Assembly: GCA_018857735.1 (NCBI GenBank)
Contig: JABMCL010002631.1
Coordinates: 548,001-612,000 of the forward strand
Origin: Alviniconcha marisindica
Lineage: Eukaryota > Mollusca > Gastropoda > Provannidae
DNA length: 64,000 nucleotides
Reading direction: 5' to 3'
The translations under genes were made by a program, and so were the position numbers. Under the pieces are notes generated by a model. The model searched no databases. It saw only the letters and a program-made list of their open reading frames with translations, and had not been told where the DNA came from. The number at the start of each line of letters is the position of its first letter. Within the stretch, counting starts at the first letter, position 1. Of this stretch, positions 32,746 to 53,385 are shown piece by piece.

Positions 32746-34470
32746 TTTGTGTCTTTTTCTGCCTTCGACAACCCAATATGGCCGTCAGAGGATACGAAAG
32801 GGCAAGCTCAAAGCCTCGTTTTCGCGTTACCCTTTTCCACAACCCGAGTTACCTATTAAACTAATTTTTTAGCAGCTTTTTTTTCGGCAGTGACTGAATC
32901 ATATTGATGATAAAAACAATAAATTTCAATATTTATTTTACTTTTTAAAATTCGTTGATCCGGATGTGTTTGGCTTACGATTAGGATAACCAAGACTGGA
33001 GGCTAACTAAACCAAGACTGCAAGCTATGTCTGCACGCTGATCTGATGACCTCTCAGATAGTGACCAAGCTTTTTGCTAATCGAGGGCTATTTCTGCGTT
33101 CATTATTGAAGTAATACCTGCTACTGGATAGTGTTTAGATGTTTGTTGTGTTGTCTAATAGTAATGCTTCGGCTTGTCATGTCAATAATAAATGACTCAG
33201 GCACTTGAGCAGACGACATATTTTGCGAGGAACAGATTTGTGGTTCTTGTACTCATTCATTTCACGTGTTTGCGGTACCGGCAAGTCTACAACACTTGAC
33301 CTAAGTAACTGAATTACAGACTGAGAGAAAAGGTGAACGAAACCAGTCAAAAAGTCTGGATTTTGTAAGAAATGTCTGTACATTTAAAACGTTAAACTGT
33401 GTGTATCCCGGCTGTACACATACCACTTTTACCAGGATTACTGCATTGTCAAAAGTTCAAAGTTCAGGCGGTGTATCACAGTGATTTGTGTTGCATAAAT
33501 GTGTTATTTTATAACATCAACTCAGGCAGTGAATAATATACGTAGAAGTTATCAACAAAACTTCAAAGTAAAATTACTAAATATTTGTGTTTTACTCTCT
33601 TGTCAAACATTTTTTAAATCCAAGTTTCAGAAATAAATTCATCTGCAGAACATTTATTTTTAAAAATGACATTTAAATATGGCCAGTTTTAAGGAAACAC
33701 AGTTATACTTTCTGTGATATTTTTGTCTTGTCAGTTAGCTATCTCTGTCTTAAAGAAATGGCATTTAAATAAATGTCTTCTTTTACAAGCAAAGTTTTCA
33801 TTAGCAGGATTTTCGGCATTAATTAATGCAGGATTTCCAGCATTAATTGCTATTTCGGAAAGCAGCCAAGCCAGACACCAAACAATGTTAGTAAAAATGC
33901 TGATTAATAGTAATAATACACTGTTATAAAGAATGCAGTATATTTTAGTTTACATACCAAGCAGGTGGGACTATAGTGGGTGGGACTGAATGTTTCATTC
34001 TTGTGAATATACATCTGTACAGAAGTCATGAGTATGGTGTTTCTCTCTCATTAAATTGTGGAGTTTTTATTTTATTTTTGTATATTTGTCTCGGATGCAC
34101 TGCTTATCAAACTTGAGGTTCTGCCTGGTGAAGTTTTAGATGAAGAAAATATTTTCAGCAACAAAAAAAGTGGATAGTCATATGTGAAAATATATGTACA
34201 CATGTTAAAGATCTTGTTGTCCATGTCAGAGTTTGGTGGATTATTGAAACACTGTCAACATAATAACTCCAGCATGCTCTAAAACATTGGTGTAGTTCCG
34301 CAATAATTGGCGTGCCTGCATTTTCATGAGAGAAAAAAAAGAAGTGCTACAGCTAGATAAAGAAATTATTCCCAGAGAAAGGCAGTGCAACTATTATGTA
34401 TTATATATGTATGTTAAACATTCTCTTCAATATATATACATATATACATACGCTTTCTATGTTGGGCAGA
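32746..34470. promoter_or_regulatory. Head-to-head intergenic region, ATP5F1A / NUDT12
   Basis: The two start codons point away from each other across 1.7 kb, so both promoters should lie here. ATP5F1A's 5' UTR is pyrimidine-containing and GC-richer close to 32746-32850; the NUDT12 side is AT-rich with (TA)n near 34430. No TATA box or known operator can be placed with confidence, and no ORF is convincing. Confidence 0.4.
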
Positions 34471-42587
<8,117 letters not shown>

Positions 42588-43570
42588 CCGTGTGCCACCT
42601 TGGGTGTGATCCCCTCCCCTAAAGATGGGGCAGCCACAGCGTGAATCACATAAACTCTGACCTTGTATCACTTGAATTCAGTTAGCATCCTCCATAAGGC
42701 TTCTGGTCATCGGTAACACACCATGTGTGACCTTTTTACTGGTTCAGATGTCTCAGGATCTTTGCGTGGGTGCATGCATGTGTGCGTACTTGTATGGTGC
42801 ATGCACCTGTGTGCAGCTACGGGTGCTGGTGAGAATGCTGCCAACACTGAAAGAACACAAGATTTGAGCCCACAGTATCCGTGTTCTTGCACACTGAATA
42901 GCGGAAGAAGCATGAGAACAGTTCAACTGACTAGCAAATTTGATGAAATTTGCAATAATAGTAATCAATATTTCTGTGGCACCTACACATTATGGACATT
43001 TCTGTGGCACCTTCACCATTACAGTTCAGTTGAAGATGGTAGCTGTGCGTTTGGAAAAGCACACATGCACATCACACTGTCTTGCTGAAGTTTCCCTAGT
43101 GTTGCTATTGAAACTGTTCTGATGTTGACTATTTCAAATCAGAACAGAATGTTGACTATTTCAAATCAGAATCAGAATGTGTATGACATAATGAATACAC
43201 ATCTGTGTGAACTTTGGATGCATTCTCAAGTATTTACTCAAGCGGCTTGACAAATGTCTTTCACAAGATGGTGATGGAAAAGTGCACAATAGTATGTTTT
43301 ACTTTTAGACAGAGACATGTCTATTATATAATCAGTATGTGTTACTTGTTTACATCAGTTTTTTGGGGCCAGCCATTGGGGATGGGGGGTATAAGGCCTT
43401 CTGATCTGGCTTAAAGCTAAAAAAAATATGATAAAAGACAGTGGCAAACTATCCTCTCCCCCCCTCCCACTACACACACTTTAATTTTATTTTTATTTTT
43501 AGGATCATCAATGCAGCCTAGGTATAAATTTGGTTTGATTTGTATTGAACATGTGTTGCACATAGTTGAA

Positions 43571-43623
43571 GCTAAACTTTCTATGCAAATATATATATAT
43601 ATATTTATTGTAGAAAGTTTAGC
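43571..43623. repeat. Perfect 13-bp inverted repeat around an AT loop
   Basis: GCTAAACTTTCTA at 43571-43583 is the exact reverse complement of TAGAAAGTTTAGC at 43611-43623; the loop contains (AT)n. It lies about 1 kb past the NUDT12 stop and could fold in the transcript if the 3' UTR is that long. Confidence 0.8.
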
Positions 43624-44527
43624 TCCATAGTGATCTTCCAGAGAGTGGAAAGTGGACTGTGTAAATACCGTACTCTTTGGACTATGTTATATCGGCTGCA
43701 AAAAGAGGACTTGCTCGATCAGTGGACAGTTGAAAAAACAGGTCTTGCCTGAGCTTAGGGGAAAGAATCAGTGTCATGTTTTGAAACTTGTTCCTGATCT
43801 GATGCGAGTTGAGGTTATCAATATAGAAAGTGATTTTGTTTGTTGTACAACACACAGGCCCATCTACACCAACAGGCCACCGTCTCATTGAAAACCACGT
43901 CAGCCTAATGATAAGCAGCAATAATTGCAAAAAGTGGAATTATTTTTGATTATACATCAGTTCTGTGAAGTGTGATGCAAGTGCATTTTTATGTATATAT
44001 ATATGTATATGGAACAAATTTGCTACATAAGTATGGTGTGCATATCTTCCTTCAGTTGATTGCTTGTGACCATAATGTGGTTCATCTGCTTTTGAAGAAC
44101 AAAATGTAAAGTGGAAACTCGTTCATCCAGACATGGAAGAACTAAACCTTTGACATCTAGATATAATTCCGTGGAGCAGAATATGCAGCAGAATATTTTT
44201 AGATGCTAACAGTCACCATTAATCTTGGAATCATGTTCCGGATTTGGAAATCAAAATTAAAACCAAAACCGTACTTTAAAATTTAGGCTCCAAGATTAAA
44301 TGATCCAGAGGAAGTGAACAGTAGTCACACTTTTGTTTAAACATTTAAAGAAGTAATTTGTTGTAAAATAAGAGTTATGCACTTCATAATTATGTTGCCG
44401 CTGACTGTGATGTGGTTAGATGTACAAAAATATCAGAGTGCATCTTTTGCATGATCAATCCACCCAGAAGACTTTTTAAAATCTGGAACTGTTCTTCTGG
44501 GGACCAACATGTCCAGCTTCATGTGAG

Positions 44528-44785
44528 TCTTCCTTCACCTCAAGCCTTTGTTGTCTGTTTAAGTTGTGTGATAATTTAAGTTATGTATAGTCAGCATACT
44601 TGTGTGTGCGGGTATCTGTGTGTGTAATGTCTGTTTAAGTTGTGTGATAATTTATGTATAGTCGGTATACTTGTGTGTGTGGGTATCTGTGTGTGTGCGT
44701 GCACATGGGCATGTATGCATATAGAATAATCTGTACAGACAAGATTTTGTGCTTTATAAATACTTTAATTATATTATTATTAATG
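44528..44785 (+). repeat. LINE 3'-UTR fragment with internal duplication
   Basis: CTTCACCTCAAGCC, TGTCTGTTTAAGTTGTGTGA, GTATAGTCAGCATACTTGTG and ATTTTGTGCTTTATAAATAC match the 3' UTR of the LINE copy at 40480-40625. The block GTCTGTTTAAGTTGTGTGAT through GGGTATCTGTGTGTGT is duplicated in tandem (about 44550 and 44628). Confidence 0.6.
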
Positions 44786-45047
44786 ATGCTCTTCTGTATG
44801 CTTGTACATGTGTGATCTTGACAGCCACGCACATTAGTAATGATTTGTTCTGGAAAATGTAAACAGGTCACTATGCAATCATGGGGTTTGGCAAAAATGG
44901 GATCCTTATTATAACAGTGCACACTCTGCTACATGTGGTTTGTTCAGTTATACGAGGGTTGACAGTGTTGACAGTAACTGTCAACATGATATATGATTAA
45001 ATCCAAATTAAAACTTGTGAGCATAGTGTCATTATTTTGCTGTTTTC

Positions 45048-45048
45048 T

Positions 45049-45084
<36 letters not shown>

Positions 45085-45252
45085 AAGAGAGAGAGAGAGG
45101 AGAATGAGAGAGAAACGCATTTCACTCAGATTTATGAGGTAGGACAGACTTGTTTATAAACAGAAAGAGAGAAATAGAGGAGAGAGAGAGAGAAATACGG
45201 TTAAGAAAGGGGAAGAGAGAGAAAGAGAGGAGAGTGAGAGAGAAACACAGTT
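45048..45252 (+). repeat. (GT)n and GA-rich low-complexity tract
   Basis: About 18 GT units are followed by interrupted GAGA blocks and two copies of a GAGAAACGCATTTCACTCAG / GATTTATGAGGTAGGACA-like segment. Confidence 0.8.
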
Positions 45253-45818
45253 AACTCAGATTTGTGAGGTAGGACAAACTCTTGTTATTTCAGTGGTGAC
45301 ATAGACAAAAAAGACCAAACAAACAGCAATTTCCTCATGGGTGCACAATGCCCAAAACAATCTCAAGTGAGCCATGTCAACTCACAACTACCCTATTAGA
45401 TGTGAACCAGCTGCTCTTCAACCCATACCTGACTACAGCCTCTCAAGCGACCACCCTGTGGGCTGAGATAAGAAGAAAATAAAGAATACATACAGGTGCA
45501 CGGTGTGCTGGTACACACAACTTGATACATCTTGCACGTGGGTCAAACAATAAACAAACCAATATCTCTACAACTACAGTACAATCTGACCAGCACATTC
45601 ATAAACGGGCTAAAATGAAAAACATCAATGAGTCCTCTATGCATAGGTGAAAAGATCTAATGACAACCATGTATGACTAAATCTATGACGCAAGTACAGT
45701 AACAATTCATTTCTGCCAGGCACCATGCAAAATCAAAATATCACTGCATCTTTTTCGTTGTGTTCACTGGCGACCAGAATTATAAATGCAAAGACATGCA
45801 CACAAACAATACAAGGGA

Positions 45819-47130
45819 TTAAAGGGGAGCAAAAACCAAAGGTGGCCTGAAAATGGAGAAAATGTGTTTGCATTTTCACCCCAGGCCTTGCTTGGTTGTT
45901 CATTCAGTATTTAGTCTGCAAAAGAAGAACGTTTCTGCTTTGAATCTGAACTCCGCAGGGCGCAGCCATGTTGGTTCGCTTCTTACTGACAAGGAGTAGA
46001 AACGGGTCAGCATATGATTTATTTGGTACTTTTGCTACATAGTTTATAACATCACTGATACAGTTCTTTTGCTACATATTTGGGCCTTGTTTGAAACATC
46101 GTTCATACAGACTTTTGCTACGTATTCCGGCGCAGCCATGTTGGTTCGCTTTCGTACTGATAAGGAGTAGAAAAGGGTCAGCATATGATTTATTTGGTAC
46201 TTTTGCTACATAGTTTATAACATCACTGATACAGTTCTTTTGCTACATATTCTGGCCTTATTTGTAACATCACTGATACAGACTTTTGCTACATAATCTG
46301 GCCTTGTTTGTAACATCACCGATACAGATGTTTACTACATATTCTGGCCTCATTTGTAACAAAACTGATACAGACTTTCGCTACGTTTTCTGGCCTTGTT
46401 TATAGCATCACTGATAGACTTTAGCTATGTATTTTGGCCTTGTTTGTAAGTTCACTGATACAGACTTTTGCTACATATTCTGGCCTTGTCACAACACTGA
46501 TACAGACTTTAGCTACATAGTCTGGCCTTGTTAATAACATCACTGATACAGACTTTAGTTATATATACTGGTCTCATTTGTATCATCACTGATACAGACT
46601 TTTGCTACATATTCTGGCCTTGTCACATCACTGATACAGACTTTAGCTACATAGTCTGGCCTTGTTTATATCACTGATACAGATTTTAGCTACATAGTCT
46701 GTCCTCATTTATAGCATCACCAACACAGACTTTAGCTACATATTCTCACCTTGCTCATAGACTTTAGCTACATATTCTCACCTTGCTCATACAGACTCTA
46801 GCTACATATACTGGCCTTGTTTATAACATCACTGATACATATGTTAGCTATATATTCTGGCCTCATTTATAATATCACTGATACAAATTTTAGCTACATA
46901 TTCTGTCATTCATAACATCACTGACACAGACTTTAGCTACATATTCTCACCTTGCTCATAACATCGCTGATACAGACAGCTGGGCACAAAATCACAGCCA
47001 TCATGGTTGTATTTTGATGAATTTCAAATGTTATGTTTAACAAATTAGGCCAGACATCAAACGAAAAATTGCTGTGTGCATAGTTATATTTAAAAATTTT
47101 TTTTGTCCCATTTTGACTCATAAGGTCCCA
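45819..47130 (+). repeat. Dispersed repeat family D with amplified core
   Basis: The flanks match the simple copy at 17373-17780: TTAAAGGGGAGCAAAAACC, GGCCTGAAAATGGAGAAAAT and GGCGCAGCCATGTTGGTTCG on the left; GCTGGGCACAAAATCACAGC and GTCCCAT...CCCTTTGG on the right. The single GATACTTTTGCTGC segment of the other copy is replaced by the long array listed separately. A duplicated GCGCAGCCATGTTGGTTCGC block occurs at 45961 and 46132. Confidence 0.65.
46017..46985 (+). repeat. ~45-bp satellite array
   Basis: About 20 units of TTTTGCTACATATTCTGGCC, TTGTTTATAACATCACTGAT and ACAGAC. Units vary in length and sequence, with GC loss toward the right end. Non-coding. Confidence 0.9.
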
Positions 47131-47277
47131 TGTGGCCCCTTTGGTTTAACTGAGTTTTCATTCCACTTGACTTGTTACATGCAAACATAACAAAATGATC
47201 ACCTTTGAAGACTGGACCCAGCTGCCTGGCTTGATTTTATGTAAACTGAACATTGCATAAAAAAACTAAAAGAAGGA

Positions 47278-48315
47278 GACCAAAGACTTGACTGACTCAA
47301 CACATATAAAAATACTACGAGATGGCTGCCATTTATTTTCTTCATTACATCATACGGGTGATTGACCTAGTGAAAATTTGAACTCCAAAGACTTGACTGA
47401 CTCATCACATTCAAAATACTACGAGATGGCTGCCATTTATTTTCTCCATTACATCATACAAGTGATTGACCTAGTGAAAATTTGAACTCCAAAGATTTGA
47501 CTGACTCAACACATCTAAAATACTATGAGTTGGCTGCCATTTATTTTCTCCATTACATCATACAAGTGATTGACCTAGTGAAAATTTGAACTCCAAAGAC
47601 TTGACTGACTCAACACATTCAAAATACTATGAGATGGCTGCCATTTATTTTCTCCATCATACGAGTGATTGACCTAGTGAAAATTTGAACTCCAAAGACT
47701 TGACTGACTCAACACATCTAAAATACTACGAGATGGCTGCCATTTATTTTCTCCATTACACCATATGAGTGACTGACCTAGTGAAAATTTGAACTCCAAA
47801 GACTTGACTGACTCAACACATTCAAAATACTACGAGATGGCTGCCATTTATTTTCTCAATTACATCATACGAGTGATTGACCTAGTGAAAATTTGAACTC
47901 CAAAGACTTGACTGACTCAACACATTCAAAATACTACGAGATGGCTGCCATTTATTTTCTCCATTACATCATACGAGTGATTGACCTAGTGAAAATTTGA
48001 ACTCCAAAGACTTGACTGACTCAACACATTCAAAAATACTACGAGATGGCTGCCATTTATTTTCTTCATTACATCATACAAGTGATTGACCTAGTGAAAA
48101 TTTGAACTCCAAAGACTTGACTGACTCAACACATCTAAAATACTACGAGATGGCTCCCATTTATTTTCTCCATTACACCATATGAGTGACGGACCTAGTG
48201 AAAATTTGAACTCCAAAGACTTGACTGACTCAACACATTCAAAATACTACGAGATGGCTCCCATTTATTCTCTCCATCACTAGGTGATTGACCTCGTGGA
48301 AATTTGAACTCAATG
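47278..48315 (+). repeat. ~104-bp satellite, ten units
   Basis: Units begin CCAAAGACTTGACTGACTC near 47280, 47388, 47490, 47592, 47692, 47798, 47898, 48005, 48111 and 48217. They continue AACACATTCAAAATACTACG, AGATGGCTGCCATTTATTTT and TGATTGACCTAGTGAAAATT. Adjacent units differ at only a few positions, so the array is young or homogenised. The unit has no long ORF. Confidence 0.95.
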
Positions 48316-49344
48316 CACTCATCTCACAAGATGGAAACACATGTGCTGTGAGTTTGAATGTTTCACTAGTCCAGTGCTGCTCTGACAATGGAATAAGGAC
48401 AGTCACCGAAACTGGCAGGGTGCGGGTAAAGCTGAATGGAAGTGAACATCAAGCAAAAGTCTGGAAGATCCACTTGCAAATGTCTGGGAAAAGGCCTGAG
48501 TCAAAGATTTTGCTGAGTCTGGAAATTTGTCCCTTGTGAATTTGCATGAAACTCATAAATAGCATTATGCACATAAACATTTGTCCTTTTTCAGGTATGT
48601 AAAAACACCATCAATTAAAAAACTCAAGGTCATCATTGCAGCTTCAGAAAATAAGGTGAAACTGGATGATTTTTTTTTGCTGAGTTTTTTAATTGTGACC
48701 TTGTGACCAAAACTGCCATGAACTAGCTGAGCTCAATAGCAGTTATAATCATGTGAAATTTGAGATACTTTTTACCTGAACAGTGCACAAAAAATCTAAA
48801 AGTAAGGTTCTGTAAGGGCATAAACTATCTCCAGTTACTTCCTTTAAGCTGAACAACTGTTCCTCAAAACACTGTGTGTGTGGTCTCATGTACATACATT
48901 GTAATCATACAAAATCTGAACCTGACTAGAAAGGAACATGCTGAGAAACCCAAATGTCTGTTTCAATTTTAGTGAAGTTTCATAACCGCCACCTCACTTT
49001 TAGCCAGGTTGCTCTGTCCTCTTAGAGAAGTGGAATAAACAACACACTGAACATTCAAACTTATGCTATGAACTGCACAGATCAAAGGCGCTTGATCATT
49101 GTTTTTTAAAGCAGCACAGGCACATGATTTACTTACATTTCAATGTACTTGGACAGCCGGTGGGATCGTTTAAGGATTTTTTTATTTTTATGAATGCATT
49201 GACTGACTGGCTAAATGTCAGAAGGTGTTGATTAAGAGGTTAATTAGGACTACTGCTGTACTTTTGTAACTGTGCAAGCACACTTATATATCTCAGGAAA
49301 TTGCAGGTATTTGACATGGCCAGATGAGTTGACACTGATCATAG

Positions 49345-49675
49345 TGCAGTTCAGTGCAGTTCAAGATGGTATCTATGCCCCTGGAAAAGCCCTTATGCAC
49401 TCTACCCCATCTCTCAGATGTTTTCCCAAGATTGCCTTTGAAACAGTTCCAATGTTTGTCTGATTGACGACGCCCCTCTCTCATCCTTTTAAGGTAGATT
49501 GTCTGGCACTTTCTCTTTCCCTGCCTCTCTCCTCCAAGTGATTGGTGGTGAGATGACCTTGGCTTTGTGCCCACAGGAAATGTCTCAAGCACCTCAACAC
49601 TTCAGATCTTCTGAGAAAAATGTCTCAAGCACTGAGAAGCAAGCCACTTGTAAGGGCTGCTTTGCCAGCCACTGA
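49345..49675 (-). mobile_element. Second copy of the nested LINE fragment
   Basis: It matches 8383-8700 block by block, such as AAGATGGTATCTATGC, ATTGCCTTTGAAACAGTTCC, GATTGACGACGCCCCTCTCT, GGCTTTGTGCCCACAGG and AACACTTCAGATCTTCTGAG. It lacks the GHAGV RNase H signature. An internal ~40-bp duplication (AATGTCTCAAGCAC) is present. Minus-strand coding sense is broken. Confidence 0.7.
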
Positions 49676-49737
49676 TCATAGCTCACTTGGAAGAACAACT
49701 TGACTTTAAACACACATGATTATTATTATTAAAAGCG

Positions 49738-49740
49738 ATC

Positions 49741-49771
<31 letters not shown>
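49738..49771 (+). repeat. (AAT)n microsatellite
   Basis: About ten ATA/AAT trinucleotides, flanked by TTATTATTATT in inverted sense. Confidence 0.9.
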
Positions 49772-50162
49772 TAATCACCATGTGTGTTTAATATTGAATT
49801 GCTCTTCTGAGTAAGCTATGGACCCACCCATCTGAACAGCTGCGACATGCACACACAAACAGTCCCCTCACCCAGCTAACAACACTGATCAAAAAGTACC
49901 TGCACCTTAATTTCACTGTGGAACAATTGTAGAGAGTTGATTAAAATATATTTCACAAATTTTAACTGATACGGCTCCGAGGAGCATGCAATCCTTTATC
50001 AGACTTTCATCGAAAGCATTCACTGCCAAATCTCAACATACCTGCTGCTCCAGAACCAAACTGTTAGGAATGTAGTGGATGCGACTGATCACTTCTTGAC
50101 ATTTAATTAACCCCACATAAACTGAAGGGCATATCAGGGTGAGACACATCACATCACAATCA

Positions 50163-50432
50163 ACAAACAAGGGAGTTAATTAGCGCCTGACAGACGTCAA
50201 ATAAACACAACAATCTACAGTAACTCTCACCTGGCATGCAAGTAAACACAAAGTTGATAAACTCCACCAGAGGTAAACTCCATCAGAGTTACATTTGAAG
50301 ATGTACCTCTGGTGGAGTTTATATACCTTGTATTTACCCACATGCCCGGTGAGAGTTATCATAGGTGATTCAGGTCTTTGTTAGATGCGTTACTGTCGTG
50401 TCTTTCAAGTGCTAACCAACTCCCTTGTTTGT
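50163..50432. mobile_element. Foldback element, family E
   Basis: Two long inverted arms: 50163-50274 and 50302-50432, separated by about 27 bases. Matching blocks from the outside in are ACAAACAAGGGAGTT, TTAGCGCCTGA/TTAGCACTTGA, TAACTCTCACCTGGCATG, AAGTAAACACAAAG and ATAAACTCCACCAGAGGTA. The right arm has an extra ~20 bp (ACAAAGACCTGAATCACC in the reverse complement). No coding capacity. Single-arm relatives occur at 34961-35095 and 55737-55780, so this is a mobile family rather than a local palindrome. Confidence 0.8.
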
Positions 50433-51539
50433 GGTTGCACAGGTGCTTTGGTACCTGTTCTGTTTCAGACATTACATCACAAGTATGAGTCGAATTCACT
50501 GCTGAAAATACCATTTTATGTTGGAAGAGGACTGGGGGAAATACAGTTGAATGAACCAGAAAGACAGAATTCCCGACAAAGGCGAGGCATACCTGGCTAT
50601 ATTTCGATGAACTTGGACAGCCCTGGGTTCTCAGTGGGGTGTGGGGGGTGGGACCTTAATGTCCGCATCCACTGGGGTGGTAGTGGGAGTTTGCTGCCTA
50701 TGGCAGCACAGCTCATGGAGTAGAACTCCTAAACTTAAGGTTACTGCTGTGGCAAAATTTAAGGTTTCCATGAAAACTGACCCTTAGCAAAGGCAACTCC
50801 CCTTTTACATCCACATTTGTTGTTGATCAGTAAGATGGTGTTTCACCAGGGGGTTCAACAGAAGTCAACCGGAAGTCATCTCAACGAGTGTTGTCTGTCA
50901 CTACACAATCTTGGTCATAAGTGTAATATGAAACAATTTTTTCTTTAAAGAAAGAACAATGATATATGTGTAGATTTTTCTTTTTACAAGATGGATCACA
51001 AATTGGCCTCGACAATGACAACAAATATCAAACAAGGTGAGTATTACAATTTACATGCAGGAAATTAAAGGAAACACCACACAAACAAACAAACCCCAAA
51101 CCTGTCCAATATCACAGCAGTTGGAAGTTTTCACTCACGCTGAAATCCTTCAAATGCATAAGTTGTCAGGATTAACAAACAACAACAAAACAACCCCCCC
51201 CTCCCCCACCTCCTTTCCCCAAAAACAAAACAGCAAAGTCTGAAGTTGTGATGCTTTACTGAAGTGTCCGAAAAGAAACAGACACAGCGTTACTGAAGTG
51301 TCTGAAAACAAACGGACAGTGTTCTGTCTACTGAAGCAGTCTTGGGGTACTTTTAAATTAACCAGTTGGACAATGCATAATGAATTATGATCAAAATCAT
51401 CTTCTGAGTAAACATGAGGTGCTCACTGATGTCAGGCTCAGTGGCCTTGTTTCTGGTCAGTTGTTGGACTGACTGGAAAACAGCTTCACAACTTCACCAA
51501 ATAACAAGGATGTAAAGGCAGGGTCGTATGTGCACAAAT

Positions 51540-51540
<1 letters not shown>

Positions 51541-51614
<74 letters not shown>

Positions 51615-51665
51615 AGAGACAGAGAAGAGAGAGAGAGAGAGGAGAGACAGACAGAGAGAGAAGAC
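51541..51665 (+). repeat. (GA)n microsatellite
   Basis: A long GA run with a few interruptions. It produces spurious Arg/Glu ORFs on the plus strand and Ser/Leu ORFs on the minus strand. Confidence 0.95.
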
Positions 51666-51832
51666 AGGAAGAGACGTACGACGAAGAGAGACGGTTACGC
51701 AGTACAGTAGGTTATACAGGGTGAGGAGAGTGAAGGAGAGAGACAGACAGAGAATGGGAGAGGGAAGCAGGGAGAGAGCAAAATATTTGTTTATACTGTA
51801 TGTTAAAAAATGTAACATATTTAGATAGCACT

Positions 51833-51835
<3 letters not shown>

Positions 51836-51892
<57 letters not shown>
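51836..51892 (+). repeat. (TA)n microsatellite
   Basis: About 27 uninterrupted TA dinucleotides. Confidence 0.95.
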
Positions 51893-51899
<7 letters not shown>

Positions 51900-52516
51900 C
51901 ATGCCCTTTTACACACATCTGGTGTAACAGACACCTGAAGTATGGACTGTGCAGAACAGTTTTTACACTCAAACAGTTGCATAATGTATGGAATACAACA
52001 GAATTGCAAACAGGTGCAGTACTAACAACATACAGAGATAATCAAATGATCAAGCGAAGAACAAACAGCATAAAAAGATAATGAAATGATCTGGATAAAA
52101 CAGTCAGGACTGTTTCATTGTACAGACCATGCTGTCATGTTGCTCAGAATGTCCGTCCACTATTTGTGTGAGCAGCCTATGCAGATCGGGAGAATACATT
52201 TTATAGATACTCTGAAGCAGAACAGTACATTTCATTTTTTTATTTTATTTTATTTTATGTCAGTAGGATGGAGTAGCATTTAACGTATGTCTGAGAAAAA
52301 TGATTCCAGTTTTGCTCTCAGCAAAATGAATGTGACAAAGATTTATTATTGTTTTATCTTGGTGTCATTTTAGATTTTGAGTAATGAGGTAATGAGGCCA
52401 AGTGTTTATAAACATCTTCACCACATTGTGCAGCCTTTGTGACCTGTCTGCCATGGCGGAAAATAGTTAGCCACCCGCATGCAGGGTAACGTGGCAGATT
52501 TGAGTGACCTGCTTTG

Positions 52517-52615
52517 GACTAAGCAGGCTTTACTGATCGACTCAACCGAGCAGCCTTTCGCCTTCACTGTTAGCAGCAGGAACATCACACAAAGTGTCGT
52601 CAGAAAGAAGATGCG
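52517..52615 (+). repeat. Dispersed repeat family C, second copy
   Basis: TGATCGACTCAACCGAGCAG, CTTCACTGTTAGCAGCAGGA, ACATCACACAAAGTG and GTCAGAAAG match 14727-14880 with shorter spacing. Confidence 0.55.
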
Positions 52616-52738
52616 CCATACTAAAGCCAGATGTCATTCCCTTCCCACTTCGATTTTGTCCACTTAGAGCAAAAAGCTACTACCCCAGCATCTTCATGAG
52701 ATAGCCATAATTCAGTCATTACTATTATACATTAGACT

Positions 52739-53175
52739 CAAACTCCAAGCACTGGTTACCGACGTCCTTCCTTCAACCACTGCTGTATTTAGTTATGCCA
52801 TAGGGTCCAGAAAACTGTCAGCTAACGAGCAGTTTTTTGTTGGTGCTCAAACAGTCGTAAGTTTGCTACAAACAACTCAGATTATATCAGACGTTTGCTT
52901 TAGAACTGACCATGTTGCGTACGCCATCTCAAATAAAACCAAATTCGTTTGAATCGAGATGTAACTCTTTTAAAAAAATCCAGGGTGGATACACCTATGT
53001 TTACGTGCGTGCTTGGGCACTAGCTTGCTTCCACAGTCATATTAGTACCCAAAACTTTTGGAGGGCGCTGACTGCATCAGTGGACAGTGGCGCGGAGATA
53101 AAGAGTGCCCCTTCGGTGGCATAACCAAATCTGGCAGAGTTTGGAGGAAGGTGCCGGAAAGCGATGTTCAGAGTG
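52739..53175 (+). repeat. Repeat split by a ~370-bp insertion
   Basis: 52739-52772 (CAAACTCCAAGCACTGGTTA, GACGTCCTTCCTT) and 53139-53172 (TTTGGAGGAAGGTGCCGGAA, AGCGATGTTCAGAGTGTG) together match the continuous segment 392-465. The ~370 bp between them has no counterpart there. The insert is GC-richer toward its right end, with no recognised coding content. Confidence 0.6.
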
Positions 53176-53385
53176 TGCATTAGACTTTGCAGTCAGCCAC
53201 CTGGTCAGATACAAAGGGGGGTAGTTCTCTGTGCCCATCCTCAAGTGTGAGAGTAAACTGCACTGTCTTCGTGCAGAACATCTTTGACGGTGTGTTTGGC
53301 TGGTCCATGCACCACATCCTGTGGTCTTCACTGCGGGTCTACTGTTGGGAAACATGCTTCAGTGCACAGCGTGGATATACTGTTC

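Noticed and set aside
47278..48315. Regular array resembling a CRISPR
   Set aside because: Units are ~104 bp with no unique spacers, in a eukaryotic genome; it is a satellite.
48288..48539. 83-codon ORF after the satellite
   Set aside because: Starts within the last satellite unit and shows no recognisable domain or flanking splice signals that fit a gene.
51486..51902. ORFs of 96-138 codons around GA and TA tracts
   Set aside because: They are low-complexity translations of microsatellites (Arg-Glu, Ser-Leu, Tyr-Ile runs).
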